NCBI GenBank assembly: GCA_016721945.1 | Contig: JADKHC010000011.1 | Coordinates: 62,001-126,000, forward strand | Length of the DNA: 64,000 nt | Direction: 5' to 3' | Source: Verrucomicrobiota bacterium | GTDB lineage: Bacteria > Verrucomicrobiota > Verrucomicrobiia > Opitutales > Opitutaceae | Part shown: in pieces, positions 45,149 through 54,990 of the stretch | How the letters are laid out: each line of letters opens with the position of its first letter | How positions within the stretch are numbered: position 1 is the first letter of the stretch | Program-made: the position numbers and the translations under genes | Notes under the pieces: generated by a model | Told to the model about the DNA's origin: nothing | The model's database searches: none | What the model saw: the letters and a program-made list of their open reading frames with translations, nothing else

Positions 45149-46282
45149 ATGAAGTTCACGCCCGCCAAGCCGCCGCTCACCGGAGAAACCCTTGACTCGC
45201 TCACCGCCCGGCTGCGCGAGCATGGCGAACCAACCTTTCGCGCCAAACAGATCCTCGAATGGCTCTATAAAAAACGCGCCCGCACTTGGGACGAGATGAC
45301 CAATCTCCCCAAGACACTCCGCACCTGGCTGGACGAAACATTCGAACTCATCCCGGCCACGCTCGTGCTGAACAAGCAATCGGATGACATCACCGATAAG
45401 CTCTTGCTCGAACTCAGCGACCGCTCGCTCATCGAAACGGTGATCATCCGCGCTCAGCAAGACGGCGTCGGCGTCGAAAACTCGCGCAAGACCATCTGCA
45501 TCTCCACGCAAGTCGGCTGTGCGATGGGCTGCGTGTTCTGCGCCAGCGGACTCGACGGCCTCAAGCGCGACCTCTCCGCCGGAGAGATCGTCGCCCAGCT
45601 TCTCCAGGTTTGTTACCGCGAAGACGCACGCACACCGCGCGCCAAAGCCGAACTAGCCTCTTTCGACAACGTCGTTGTCATGGGTATGGGCGAACCACTC
45701 GCCAACTACGATGCCCTCATCCGCGCCCTCACCATTGTCAACGCCCCCTGGGGCCTCGGCTTCGGCGCACGTCGCATCACGATTTCCACCAGCGGCCTCG
45801 TGCCAAAAATCCTCCAACTCGCCGACGAACAGATCGGCTTCCGCCTGGCTGTTTCGCTCCACGGCGCGACCGATGCGGTCCGTGAAAAAATCATGCCGAT
45901 CAACAAGGCTTACCCGCTTGCGAAACTGTTACCCGCGGTGAAAACGTTTTCCGAAAAACACGGCCGCATGATCACGCTCGAATTTATCCTGATCGAAGGT
46001 GTGAACGACTCGATCGAGCAGGCTGAGGAACTATGCTACATCGCCAAAGATCTGCACGCGCACGTGAATCTGATTCCGTACAACACGGTTGAGAGCCTGC
46101 CGTGGAAACGACCGGTCGAAGAACAGCTCGAAGCCTTCGCCAACGTGATGCGCGCCGCCGCTGTATCCGTTACGTTGCGACACGAAAAAGGTCACGACAT
46201 CGAGGCCGCCTGCGGCCAGCTCCGCCTGAAAACCGAGAAGGAACGTGCTGTACCTGAACAAGAAACAAACGCGCAACTCTGA
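45149..46282 (+). CDS. rlmN: Dual-specificity 23S rRNA A2503/tRNA A37 methyltransferase
   Basis: Radical-SAM enzyme adding a C2 methyl to adenine 2503 of 23S rRNA and A37 of some tRNAs. 377 residues. The 4Fe-4S motif C-x3-C-x2-C is Cys124, Cys128 and Cys131 in STQVGCAMGCVFCASGL; the methyl-carrier cysteine is likely Cys355 in IEAACGQLR. MGMGEPLANYD and ISTSGLVPKI are family blocks. The C-terminal cysteine and lack of the Cfr-type insert support RlmN over the resistance enzyme Cfr. Confidence 0.95.
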   Translation: MKFTPAKPPLTGETLDSLTARLREHGEPTFRAKQILEWLYKKRARTWDEMTNLPKTLRTWLDETFELIPATLVLNKQSDDITDKLLLELSDRSLIETVIIRAQQDGVGVENSRKTICISTQVGCAMGCVFCASGLDGLKRDLSAGEIVAQLLQVCYREDARTPRAKAELASFDNVVVMGMGEPLANYDALIRALTIVNAPWGLGFGARRITISTSGLVPKILQLADEQIGFRLAVSLHGATDAVREKIMPINKAYPLAKLLPAVKTFSEKHGRMITLEFILIEGVNDSIEQAEELCYIAKDLHAHVNLIPYNTVESLPWKRPVEEQLEAFANVMRAAAVSVTLRHEKGHDIEAACGQLRLKTEKERAVPEQETNAQL

Positions 46283-46323
46283 GCTTTACTAAATATCAAC
46301 TTATTCGCATACGTTGATGCTTT

Positions 46324-47202
46324 ATGGATAACGACCGCCCCATCTCCGAGCTTTTTGCGCTGAACCGCCCGCTGCGTTCGTTGGAGTTTTTCCCGCCCAA
46401 GGATGACACCGGCATGCAGGCGCTCCGCGACACCGCGACGGCGTTGAAAAAACTCTCTCCCGATTTCGTCTCCGTTACTTACGGCGCGGGTGGTAGCACA
46501 CGCGAACGCACGACCCAGATCAGCACAATGCTGCGCGGCGAATTCGGTCTGACCGTGATGCCGCATCTTACTTGTGTCGGCCACTCGCGCGCCGAACTCA
46601 ACGACATCGCCGACCGCCACCATACTGCTGGTATCCGCAACATCATGACTCTGCGCGGCGATCCACCCAAGGGCGTCGCCGAGTTCAAACCCGCGCCCGA
46701 TGGCCTGAGTTACGCCAACGAACTCGTTAGCCTGCTCAAAGCGCGGCATAGCGATTTTTGTCTCGGTGTTGCTGGTTATCCCGAAATGCATCCACAAGCG
46801 TCTTCGTTCGAAGCCGACCTGGAAAACCTAAAGCGCAAGGTCGACACCGGCGCCGATTTCATCACCACCCAGCTTTTTTTCGACAACGCCGTTTTCCACC
46901 GCTTCGTCGACCGCTGTCGTAAAATCGGCATCACCGTGCCCATCGTGCCAGGCATCATGCCACCGCTCTCACTCAATCAGGTTAAGCGCATGACGCAATT
47001 GAGTGGTTCGACCGTGCCAGAAAAGCTCACGCGTCGACTCGAAGCCGCCGGAGAAAACGCCGACACTTTGGAATTTGTCGGTATCGACTGGGCCTTGGGC
47101 CAGATCCGAGATCTGCTCGCGAATGGTGCGCCGGGCTATCATCTGTACATTTTGAACCGCGCAAAAGCCGCCTTGGCGCTAGCGGCTGGATTGGCGGCTT
47201 AA
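46324..47202 (+). CDS. metF: Methylenetetrahydrofolate reductase
   Basis: FAD-dependent reduction of 5,10-methylene-THF to 5-methyl-THF for methionine synthesis. 292 residues, the usual bacterial single-domain length. SLEFFPPKDD near the N-terminus holds the catalytic Glu, VSVTYGAGGSTRERT and MTLRGDPPKG are diagnostic, and FITTQLFFDNAVFHRFVD contributes substrate contacts. It follows rlmN by 41 bases and is probably co-transcribed. No riboswitch is possible in that short gap. Confidence 0.96.
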   Translation: MDNDRPISELFALNRPLRSLEFFPPKDDTGMQALRDTATALKKLSPDFVSVTYGAGGSTRERTTQISTMLRGEFGLTVMPHLTCVGHSRAELNDIADRHHTAGIRNIMTLRGDPPKGVAEFKPAPDGLSYANELVSLLKARHSDFCLGVAGYPEMHPQASSFEADLENLKRKVDTGADFITTQLFFDNAVFHRFVDRCRKIGITVPIVPGIMPPLSLNQVKRMTQLSGSTVPEKLTRRLEAAGENADTLEFVGIDWALGQIRDLLANGAPGYHLYILNRAKAALALAAGLAA

Positions 47203-47214
47203 AAACGGTTGGCG

Positions 47215-48873
47215 CTAACGGCGCGCTCGCCCGAGCATTCGGGCTGCACCCAACGCGCCCAACGCCAGCACGAACCAGTCGCTTGGGGCACCACCGCCAC
47301 CGCCTCCTCCACCACTGGAGCTTCCCGTGCCAGGAATTGTAGGCGTGCTACCGCTGCTACTGGAACTACTTGAGGACGAGCCCGACGAACTACTGCTACT
47401 GCTCGATGAAGAACTTGATGAACTACTCGAGGAACTGCTGGAAGACGAAGATGCAACTAGTGCGCGGAGACCGGCCATATCCGACGCATTATCGGTGAGG
47501 ACCTTTGCGTTGTAAGCGGCCTTCGCATCTCCCACGGGCAATCCCGTATCCACGCCGTTGTATTTTACGCTAGGATTACTGAAATATGAAATTCCCGCAC
47601 CTTTATACGACATGATGGTACCGTATGATTGGTTATTGTAAGTCAAGGTGTAGCCGTACCACCACTGGCCATCGCCGTCGGCTGCCTTAGTCGAACTTTC
47701 GCGGTCATGATTGCAACCGAAGTTGTGCGCCATTTCGTGAGCAACCGTCGAAAACCCAACTCGACCGCCGTATTTCCACGCCACAACGGCTCGGGCGGCT
47801 CCTGCCGAAATGTCACCTGGTGCATTTATTCTGTCATTCCACAGAGGCGACCAAGCCAACCCAACAGTCGCCTCCCTGGTGCTAGAGTTGATATCACCCG
47901 TGCGCGGGCTGGCGATGTAGACGACTACCTGATCCGCTCCATGCAAGTCACACTTCGCCGTAATAAACTGTCGCTGCGTGTTGTCTGGAATTGCTGTCCT
48001 CGACTGAGTAATATCTGAAATACGATCAAGGTCCTCAGTTATATCTGTCGGAGCGGTGTATTCTGGAATCGGATACGACGTCACAAATCGCCAACGCAGA
48101 TTAGTCACAGCACTATTCTGCAAAGCCATGTTCGCAGAATCAATATACCCCATAACGATTGATTCGAAGGAGGTGACGCTGCCTGCATCAGCCAGGGTTA
48201 GTGCGTCGTAGAAGAAAATAACATCAACGTAGGTGTACGTTCCATTAGTCGGCGCAACTATCGCGCTCTCCGCGCTCACTGCATCGCGCCTTGGAATCGC
48301 GTCTTGCTGAGCAGCCATAACACGATCGCTTCCGCATTTGCCATTGTTGGCTATTGCGTCGACCTGGACGGAGCCTCCAACAACGTGTATTTCGAAACTA
48401 TCCGCCATCGGCACATCGAGCACGGCATGAATTTCATTTTCCGTCGCCACCGTCACAAGGAACGCGCCGTTTAGGACATTGCGGCCATTCCAGATTGTGC
48501 GGCCGTTTTCCTCGCGAACCGAAACCATTTCAAACTCCATTGGTGTGTCTGGATAGGGCGCGATGGTGATTTTCTGCGGCTTGTACGTGCGCCAGTCTTT
48601 TACCGGTTGCTCTAGTTTCGGTAACGCCTCGCGTATACTGGCTGATTTCCTGTGGGTATTCTCGGAGGCTTGGAGAGGCGGTTGAACACTGACTCCCTGC
48701 GGTTCCTGAAGAGGCGTTCCCATGGTTACTGTCGCGGGTGCGGGCGATGGACTGGCGATCGTCGGCTTGGCCGCCACTGAGGGGCGCGCTGAGTTGCGAA
48801 TGAGCGAGACGGTCACGCAGCCCAGAGCAATAATCAGGAGGCCCGCGATGGAAAATCGTACTTGTGCTTTCAT
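47215..48873 (-). CDS. Secreted metzincin metalloprotease with poly-Ser linker and Gly-rich C-terminal sorting tail (paralogue 1)
   Basis: About 552 residues. N-terminal signal/anchor (FSIAGLLIIALGCV), a propeptide-like region (about 50-200) and a reprolysin-like catalytic domain. The zinc site is AHEMAHNFGCNHD (H-E-x-x-H-x-x-G-x-x-H, first His about residue 379), followed by GTIMSYKGAGISYFSNP with the Met-turn. Then about 30 serines, a run of glycines, one hydrophobic helix (DWFVLALGALGAARML) and a terminal RARR: the plan of GlyGly-CTERM/rhombosortase-type anchors. The start at 48873 gives the clean signal. Paralogous to 50675-52417. Confidence 0.87.
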   Translation of the reverse strand: MKAQVRFSIAGLLIIALGCVTVSLIRNSARPSVAAKPTIASPSPAPATVTMGTPLQEPQGVSVQPPLQASENTHRKSASIREALPKLEQPVKDWRTYKPQKITIAPYPDTPMEFEMVSVREENGRTIWNGRNVLNGAFLVTVATENEIHAVLDVPMADSFEIHVVGGSVQVDAIANNGKCGSDRVMAAQQDAIPRRDAVSAESAIVAPTNGTYTYVDVIFFYDALTLADAGSVTSFESIVMGYIDSANMALQNSAVTNLRWRFVTSYPIPEYTAPTDITEDLDRISDITQSRTAIPDNTQRQFITAKCDLHGADQVVVYIASPRTGDINSSTREATVGLAWSPLWNDRINAPGDISAGAARAVVAWKYGGRVGFSTVAHEMAHNFGCNHDRESSTKAADGDGQWWYGYTLTYNNQSYGTIMSYKGAGISYFSNPSVKYNGVDTGLPVGDAKAAYNAKVLTDNASDMAGLRALVASSSSSSSSSSSSSSSSSSSSSSSGSSSSSSSSSGSTPTIPGTGSSSGGGGGGGGAPSDWFVLALGALGAARMLGRARR

Positions 48874-49154
48874 AAAATTAATGGGGTGGCCCTGCTCCAA
48901 ACCCAAAGTTGCGCCGATCAGAACTAGCAAACGCAACAATCAAGCGGTGAGCGAGACATGAGGTAGTTTTTGCACCTTCAGAAACGAAGCAAAACTTCTC
49001 ATGAATAAAGCCCCGCCGAGCACAACTTCTTACGAGCTTTTAACCGTGGCGGCTCCCACATATTTCAATCCACGAGCTTCGCTCGCCCCCCTTTCAAGCC
49101 ATACTAAGGCAATCACCTCATTAGCCGCAGCCAAGCGCGCGATGCGCAAAGGAG

Positions 49155-50661
49155 CTCTTAGCCGGAACGATGCAATAGAACATAGGAATTAGGAGGCAAA
49201 AGCGGGGCGATTTTCTACTGCATTGCAGTTGGGAAAAGGGCTGAGAACTTTATCCCAAAGGCGTGACCACCAGTCGCGTTCGCGGGGAGGCACGGCGAGC
49301 TTGATCGTCGTTTTGCCGGCAGGATGTGCGATGATTCCCGGGGTGATGAACAGCCAGAAGCGCAGCGATTGGATCGTCACTTTGGTTTGCCAGCCCAGAT
49401 GACGTTCGAAGAGCACGGTCAGGTTGTAGGTCAGCGTCGCCAGTGAGAGGGCCGCTTCGGTGGCCCAAAACGAACGCAGACAAAGCGTGGGCAGGGCGAA
49501 GCCAAGCTGGAGTTCTTTGATCACGTTTTCGCAATCACTGCGGCCGTTGTAGTCGCGCCACACCGCGAGCGGCGCGACCGTCGTGGGCAAACTGGTCACC
49601 AGCGCTTGGAAAAGATAACCGGGCACGTCGATGAGCTTTTTGCCACCAGCCTCGGGCCGTTCGGCCTGACGATGGCGGATCAAAATGAGTCGCCGGGCGT
49701 GCAGCCAGCCCTGCGCCTGGTACTGCACTTCGGCTATGTCGGTGCCGGCCAGTTCGGTCGGCATCCACGCCACGTCGTGCCGAATCAGACTTTGAATCGG
49801 CACGCTCAGCTTCGCCACGACGATAAACGGCAGCCGCAATTGCTCCCACAACGGAGCAGTTCGGGCACGCAAAACCCACTGTCAGCGCGGACCGCCCGCC
49901 ACCGGATCTGCCGGGGCGTGTGGCTCCACAGATCGAGGAAAAACGATACGACGTTATTGGCGCAACTGCTGTTGCCTGCACGTAACCACAGTTGCGCGAC
50001 CAGCCGCGCTTCGGCGACGACCGCGAGCAGGGGATGCAGGCACGGCTTGAGCCCGGTGCGCGTGTAGCCCACTTTGATTCCTTCTTGATGACCGTCCTCA
50101 TGCAAGAGCCGTGTCGAATCCAGATCCAGCGTGTAACCTTCACGGCGTGACGGCAGCCGATCCATGCACCATCGCCATAACGGACGGAAACACCGCAGGT
50201 TTTTCCCCGCCGAATCGAAGGCCGCAAAGAACCGGGAAAGCGACGACTGGCTGGCCACCCGCTGGATGCCAAGCAACTCCGGCACCATTGGATCGCGCCG
50301 AAAATAGGCGACATGGGTGAGCTTGCGCGCCTCGCACAGCAACCCGTGCGTGAACGCCAGCGCCTTGGAAAGTGCTGGCAACTGGTTGTTGGAAAGGGAC
50401 GGCGCGTGCGGCAAGTGCTCCGCCAGCTTTGCCTTCCAGTTGCTCCCATGCAGCCAGGCCCAAAATAATGCACTGCCCCCATGCGCGCTTAATTGCTGGT
50501 CAGTGAAGCCAACGGCGATTGATTTTTTGCCTACTTTGAACTCCACTTCACCCGCCACCGTTTGGTGAAGCGGACTTTCGTCCGGCGATTGTTTTGTCTT
50601 CATCAACAGCAATCACTTCCCGAACGGCGGCTCTTTTCAACTGCATCGTTCCGGCTAAGAG
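49155..50661. mobile_element. IS1380/IS4-like insertion sequence
   Basis: 1507 bp bounded by perfect 20-bp inverted repeats (49155-49174 and 50642-50661; end sequence CTCTTAGCCGGAACGATGCA). It carries one disrupted transposase gene on the minus strand. No convincing target-site duplication is visible at the ends. It lies between the two paralogous protease genes, 13 bases past the stop of the second. Confidence 0.88.
49189..50612 (-). pseudogene. IS1380-family transposase, frameshifted
   Basis: A DDE transposase of about 474 residues when repaired. N-terminal frame (50612 to about 49853): LDLDSTRLLHEDG gives the first acidic residue and RWRAVRADSGFCVPELL the second. The second frame continues PLWEQLRLPFIVVAKL and holds the third in WRDYNGRSDCENVIKELQLGF. 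One missing G on the plus strand near 49853 (CGGAG for CGGGAG) explains the break. The three motifs fit IS1380 (D-D-E). Unless a frameshift is bypassed, this copy cannot make active transposase. Confidence 0.85.
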
Positions 50662-50674
50662 GCCAGCTCGCGGC

Positions 50675-52417
50675 TCAGCGATTGCGACGAGCGCGACCGA
50701 TCAAACGCAAAGCGCCAAGCAGCGCGAACGCCACCAAGACCCACGGCTCCACCGCGCCGCCACCGCCGCTGCTGCCGGTTGCACTACCGCTCTGACCGCC
50801 ACTGCTTGACGACGAAGAGACGCCTGAAGATGCGGTTGGCTCATACACAGCGACTGCGGCACTTGCACTCGAAGTCTCTCCAACAATATTGCCTACAACC
50901 ACGTCGTAGGTGCCAACATCACCAGTGCTCGCGCTGGGTTTCGCATAAAACGGGTCGGTTGCTCCACTCAGGGCCACACCATCTTTTCGCCACTGATAGG
51001 TCAGCCCATCACCGACAGCAGTGACGCTCAAGCTGAAGCCCACACCCTTAATTACTCTGGCCGGTTGAGGTTGAGCGATAATGACCGGAGCCTCCGTGGC
51101 CTCACGGCAAACCGCCATCGCAAGCGCATTCTCCCGGAGCAAGCGGGAATTATTGGTCACGGATGCCTGGCCTTCAGGTAGGCCAAGGCGAACACCCGCG
51201 TATTCAAGTTCTGGATTGCTGAAGTAAGGCACCCGAGTCGGCGCATACGACATAATCGTGCCGGTATCTTTGCCATCGAGGCTAAATCGGAAACCAAAAC
51301 CGAAACCTTCGCCCGTGGCGGTCATTTCAGTCTGTCGATCATGGCGGCAGCCAAAATTGTGCGCCAGTTCGTGTGCGAGTACGACATAGCCGCCACCCCA
51401 AACCATGACGGCGTGATGCGCGATTGAGCCCTGACCGGGCACCCAGGCGAGACCGCTATAATCGTCGGAGCGTTTCTTGCTCACGAGTAACATCGCTTGA
51501 TCGACTCCGTGGAGCGCACATTTTTCAGCCGCAAACTGGCCTACAGCATTGTCAGTGAAAGTAAGCTGTTCGAGATCATTCTTAAGTTTGTCGGTAGCAG
51601 TATAGTCGGGAACTTGGTAGGCCGCCACATAACGCCAGCGAAGATTATCGACCTTACTGTTTTCCAAAACCCGGTTGGCCGCCTCAACCATGGCCACAAT
51701 CGATATTTCAACCTGCTGGGCGTTGTTGTTATTTGCCGTGAGCGTTTCCGTGTCGTAGAAGAAAAGGACATCGACCGTATGCACGTCGCCTGCGGATAAG
51801 GCCGTGCTATTATCAGTCGGCGTGCTGTTCGCATCGATCGTTTCGCCCGCAACAGCGGCGGAGGCCACCAGCCGTTCGTTGCCACACAACACCGTGGCGT
51901 CGGTCTCCGTCACCGTCGCGCTTTGGCCTGAAATGTGAAACTCGAAGTTACTCGCGGCCGGAACTTCCAGGACCGCGTGCCATTCGTTCTGCGTGGCAAC
52001 CGTCACGAGAAACGCGCCGTTGAGTACATTCCGGCCCGTCCAAATCGTGCGGCCACCCTCCTGACGGACTGAAGTCATTTCAAACTCCATCGCCAAGTCG
52101 GCGTAGGGAGCGATTGTCAGTTTCTTCGGCTGGTAGGTACGCCAGTCAGTGATCCTGTGCTCAAGCTGCGGCAGGATTTGCTGAACTGACGCAGTTGTCG
52201 GCATAGCACTCAGCTGTGGTTGAGCCAAAGCCGACGTTTCCATAACCTTTCGCCCCGCCACAAACGGTGCGATTTCCTGTCTGGGTATTTCACCTAACCG
52301 AACACTCGCGCTAGGATCATTTGAATGGCCAGCAGAACGGAAAAGAAAAAACGCCGCACAGACACTCACTGTAAAACCAGTGAGAAAAACCAGGTGTCTT
52401 TGACGGCGCGAAAACAT
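50675..52417 (-). CDS. Secreted metzincin metalloprotease with Ig-like domain and Gly-rich C-terminal tail (paralogue 2)
   Basis: About 580 residues. Signal segment HLVFLTGFTVSVCAAFFLF, a propeptide-like region closely parallel to paralogue 1 (ITDWRTYQPKKLTIAPYADL against VKDWRTYKPQKITIAPYPDT), zinc site AHELAHNFGCRHD (first His about 349), Met-turn GTIMSYAPTRVPYFSNP, then an Ig-like domain (PVIIAQPQPARVIKG...GTYDVVVGN) absent from paralogue 1. A Ser/Gly stretch, a hydrophobic helix (VEPWVLVAFALLGALRLI) and GRARRNR end the protein. Start chosen at 52417 because it begins the signal; the open frame to 52627 is upstream noise. Confidence 0.87.
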   Translation of the reverse strand: MFSRRQRHLVFLTGFTVSVCAAFFLFRSAGHSNDPSASVRLGEIPRQEIAPFVAGRKVMETSALAQPQLSAMPTTASVQQILPQLEHRITDWRTYQPKKLTIAPYADLAMEFEMTSVRQEGGRTIWTGRNVLNGAFLVTVATQNEWHAVLEVPAASNFEFHISGQSATVTETDATVLCGNERLVASAAVAGETIDANSTPTDNSTALSAGDVHTVDVLFFYDTETLTANNNNAQQVEISIVAMVEAANRVLENSKVDNLRWRYVAAYQVPDYTATDKLKNDLEQLTFTDNAVGQFAAEKCALHGVDQAMLLVSKKRSDDYSGLAWVPGQGSIAHHAVMVWGGGYVVLAHELAHNFGCRHDRQTEMTATGEGFGFGFRFSLDGKDTGTIMSYAPTRVPYFSNPELEYAGVRLGLPEGQASVTNNSRLLRENALAMAVCREATEAPVIIAQPQPARVIKGVGFSLSVTAVGDGLTYQWRKDGVALSGATDPFYAKPSASTGDVGTYDVVVGNIVGETSSASAAVAVYEPTASSGVSSSSSSGGQSGSATGSSGGGGAVEPWVLVAFALLGALRLIGRARRNR

Positions 52418-52701
52418 GAATGCGTTTGGATCGAAACTGCGTGCTTTTGATGAGCACCTCACTGTCTTATATATGTAATAAAACCGTGAACGTTTCAGAG
52501 AAAAACATACAAACGCTCCACCTAAGCGCAATGCATTCGGGATAGGGTATTCCCCTACCTTAGTATCGGAGAAAACGATACGTTTTCGGAGGCAAAAGCC
52601 GAGGCAGCAGCCCTCGCGCAATGGCACAATTTACAACGGCCGATTCTTCACCCTAAGGTGATCCAGCCAAGAACCTATTATACAGTAAGCTTAAGCAAAA
52701 C

Positions 52702-53232
52702 TTACCGCTTCTGCGCGGCGGCGTGAGCGGCGGAAACCACGGTGTATTTTTCGGCCCATTTCTTTAGGCCGCTCTGCTCGGCTTCGGTAAGCTGACGCAC
52801 GACCTTGGCCGGCGCACCAAGCACCATCGAACCCGGCGGAATCACGGTGCGTGGCGTCACCACCGCGCCCGCGCCCACGATGCTCCTCGCACCGACTCGC
52901 GCGCCGTCGAGCACCGTCGCACCCATGCCGATCAAACACTCATCGCCAATTGTGCAGGCGTGAATGATGGCGGCGTGGCCGACCGTAACCCAATTACCAA
53001 TCACCGCATCCATATCATCGGCCAGATGAACGACGCAGTTGTCCTGAATATTACTCCCCTCGCCCACGACGATGCGCGCGATATCGCCACGCAAGACCGC
53101 GCCATAAAAGACACTGCTCTTCGGTCCGAGCGTGACGTCGCCGACCACGGTCGCGTTGGAAGCGATCCAGCTGGCCTGAGCGATGTCAGGAGTTTTGGCG
53201 AGATGCGCGGCAAGACGTTCTTCGACGGTCAT
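52702..53232 (-). CDS. Gamma-carbonic-anhydrase-like hexapeptide-repeat protein
   Basis: A 176-residue left-handed beta-helix protein of the gamma-CA/YrdA type. Hexapeptide rungs run from about residue 20 to 145 (ASNATVVGDVTLGPKSSVFYGAVLRGDIARIVVGEGS). Three putative metal-ligand histidines are in NCVVHLADD, VTVGHAAIIHACTIG, and LIGMGATVLDGARVGA precedes the C-terminal helix. Family members bind zinc or iron; carbonic anhydrase activity varies and is not proven. Start is ATG at 53232 rather than TTG at 53259. Divergent from the nucleoside transporter gene. Confidence 0.9.
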   Translation of the reverse strand: MTVEERLAAHLAKTPDIAQASWIASNATVVGDVTLGPKSSVFYGAVLRGDIARIVVGEGSNIQDNCVVHLADDMDAVIGNWVTVGHAAIIHACTIGDECLIGMGATVLDGARVGARSIVGAGAVVTPRTVIPPGSMVLGAPAKVVRQLTEAEQSGLKKWAEKYTVVSAAHAAAQKR

Positions 53233-53306
53233 GACTTGGTTCTCGCGCGAACGTTTCAAATTCGCAAGCTCGGCCCAGCTCCAACTTCCTCTTCACCGCC
53301 TGTTAT

Positions 53307-54602
53307 ATGGAACAATTAACGCACGTATTCCGCGGCCTTTTGGGCGTCATCGTTTTTGTCGGCATCGCCGTCGCACTGAGTGAAAACCGCCGCGCGATCA
53401 GCTGGCGGATCGTCGTCATGGGGCTGGTGCTGCAGTTCGTTTTCGCCGGGCTGGTCTTACACGTGGGTTTCGTACGCAGCGCGGTCGAGTTCGTGGGCTC
53501 AGGTTTCGTTAAACTGCTCGATTTCACCAATGCCGGCACGCGTTTCGTTTTTGGGTCGCTCCTCGATACCTCAAAACACGGCGTGATCTTCGGCCTGGCG
53601 ATCCTGCCCACGGTGATCTTTTTCTCCGCGTTCACCTCGATGCTCTACTATATGGGCATCCTGCAAAAAATCGTGTGGGCGTTCGCCTGGGTGATGTCGA
53701 AAACGATGCGGCTTTCCGGTGCCGAAACGCTCTCGGCCTCCGCCAATATTTTCCTGGGGCAAACCGAGGCGCCGTTGCTCATCAAACCCTATCTCGCCAC
53801 CATGACGCGCTCGGAACTGCTCTGCGTCATGATCGGCGGCATGGCCACCATCGCAGGCGGCGTGATGTTGATCTACATCACGATGCTCGGCGGGCCCGAC
53901 CCGCAGCAGCAGATCGTTTTCGCGACTCACCTCATCACGAAATCTGTGATCTCCGCCCCCGCCGCGTTGATGATCGCTAAAATTCTCCTCCCGCAAACCG
54001 AGGCCGTAAGCCAGGACCTAACCATCACCAAGGAGAAAATAGGCTCAAATCTTCTCGACGCCATTTGCATCGGTACGACCGACGGACTCAGGCTAGCCGT
54101 CAACATCGGCGGCATGCTCATCGTGTTCACCGCGCTTGTAGCGTTTTTCAACTACATCCTCAGCGCGTGGATCGGCGGACCGACCGGCCTCAATCTCTGG
54201 GTGGAATCCGTCACGCAAGGCACCTTCAAATCTTTCTCGCTGGAGTTCATCCTAGGCATTTTTTGCGCACCCATCGCCTGGCTCATGGGCATCGACGGCC
54301 CCTTCATTTTGGCCTCTGGTCAGTTGCTCGGCACGCGGACCGTGCTCAACGAATTCGTGGCCTATCTCCAGTTGGGCGAACTCAAGGCCGCAGGTAAGTT
54401 TACGGATCCGCGCTCACTCGTCATTCTCACCTACGCCCTGTGCGGTTTCGCGAATATTGTTTCCATCGGCATTCAGGTCGGCGGCATCGGCGCACTCGCG
54501 CCCAGCCAACGTGGAAATCTCGCCAAGCTCGGGGTCAAAGCGCTCATCGGCGGCAGCCTCGCCTGCTTCCTCACCGCCTGCGTCGCCGGGATGTTGATCT
54601 GA
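53307..54602 (+). CDS. Concentrative nucleoside transporter (CNT/NupC family)
   Basis: Ion-coupled uptake of nucleosides across the inner membrane. 431 residues with about ten hydrophobic helices. The family signature occurs as ETLSASANIFLGQTEAPLLIKPY, with the later MTRSELLCVMIGGMATIAGGVM and ALCGFANIVSIGIQVGGIGALAP blocks that form the nucleoside and sodium/proton sites. It stands alone between divergent and convergent minus-strand genes. Sodium or proton coupling cannot be told. Confidence 0.94.
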   Translation: MEQLTHVFRGLLGVIVFVGIAVALSENRRAISWRIVVMGLVLQFVFAGLVLHVGFVRSAVEFVGSGFVKLLDFTNAGTRFVFGSLLDTSKHGVIFGLAILPTVIFFSAFTSMLYYMGILQKIVWAFAWVMSKTMRLSGAETLSASANIFLGQTEAPLLIKPYLATMTRSELLCVMIGGMATIAGGVMLIYITMLGGPDPQQQIVFATHLITKSVISAPAALMIAKILLPQTEAVSQDLTITKEKIGSNLLDAICIGTTDGLRLAVNIGGMLIVFTALVAFFNYILSAWIGGPTGLNLWVESVTQGTFKSFSLEFILGIFCAPIAWLMGIDGPFILASGQLLGTRTVLNEFVAYLQLGELKAAGKFTDPRSLVILTYALCGFANIVSIGIQVGGIGALAPSQRGNLAKLGVKALIGGSLACFLTACVAGMLI

Positions 54603-54607
54603 GTCGG

Positions 54608-54976
54608 CTACTTCTTCCAGTTGCCCGCTTCGTCCTGCACCCACACGCCCGAACGGCTGTGCTGCGCGATCTGACGAGCGCGAGCCCGCCCAACCTTATC
54701 GGAAGACGAACCTGTCTTTTGCGCCAACGCAGCATAGACGATTTCACGATCCTTGTTTTCGGCCGCAACCACCGCACCCGCATCGCCGCCAGCGCCACGC
54801 ACTTCGAGAAAGCCACGGTTGTTTTCACCGACCGCGCCTTGCGCCTTGAGCGCATCGACCTGCGCGAGCCGCTGATCCATGCGGCCCCTGACCGCACCCA
54901 GATCCTCGGCTTTCAAAAGCGCAACGAAGCTCAGGGCCAGAACGAAAAAAACACTGCGAAAGACGAACGTTTTCAT
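54608..54976 (-). CDS. ydbL: YdbL-like DUF1318 periplasmic protein
   Basis: A 122-residue exported protein. Signal peptide about 1-23 (FRSVFFVLALSFVALLKAED), then a helical domain with MDQRLAQVDALKAQGAVGENNRGFLEVRG and AAENKDREIVYAALAQKTG, matching DUF1318/YdbL, ending SGVWVQDEAGNWKK. It is third in the minus-strand order YdbH-like, YnbE-like, YdbL-like, as in E. coli, where YdbH acts in lipid transport across the envelope. Converges with the transporter gene, 5 bases apart. Confidence 0.87.
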   Translation of the reverse strand: MKTFVFRSVFFVLALSFVALLKAEDLGAVRGRMDQRLAQVDALKAQGAVGENNRGFLEVRGAGGDAGAVVAAENKDREIVYAALAQKTGSSSDKVGRARARQIAQHSRSGVWVQDEAGNWKK

Positions 54977-54990
54977 AGGAGTAAAAAGAA

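Noticed and set aside
45149..46282. Alternative call of cfr-type antibiotic-resistance methyltransferase
   Set aside because: Length, motif layout and housekeeping neighbours fit RlmN; nothing specific to Cfr was seen.
49001..49192. 63-codon open frame beside the IS left end
   Set aside because: It crosses the IS terminal repeat and has no domain, so it is not a gene.
52540..52690. Structured leader upstream of the second metalloprotease, considered as a c-di-GMP riboswitch
   Set aside because: There is a GTATCG/CGATAC hairpin and a GGCAAAAGCC word, but the conserved riboswitch core could not be matched on either strand.
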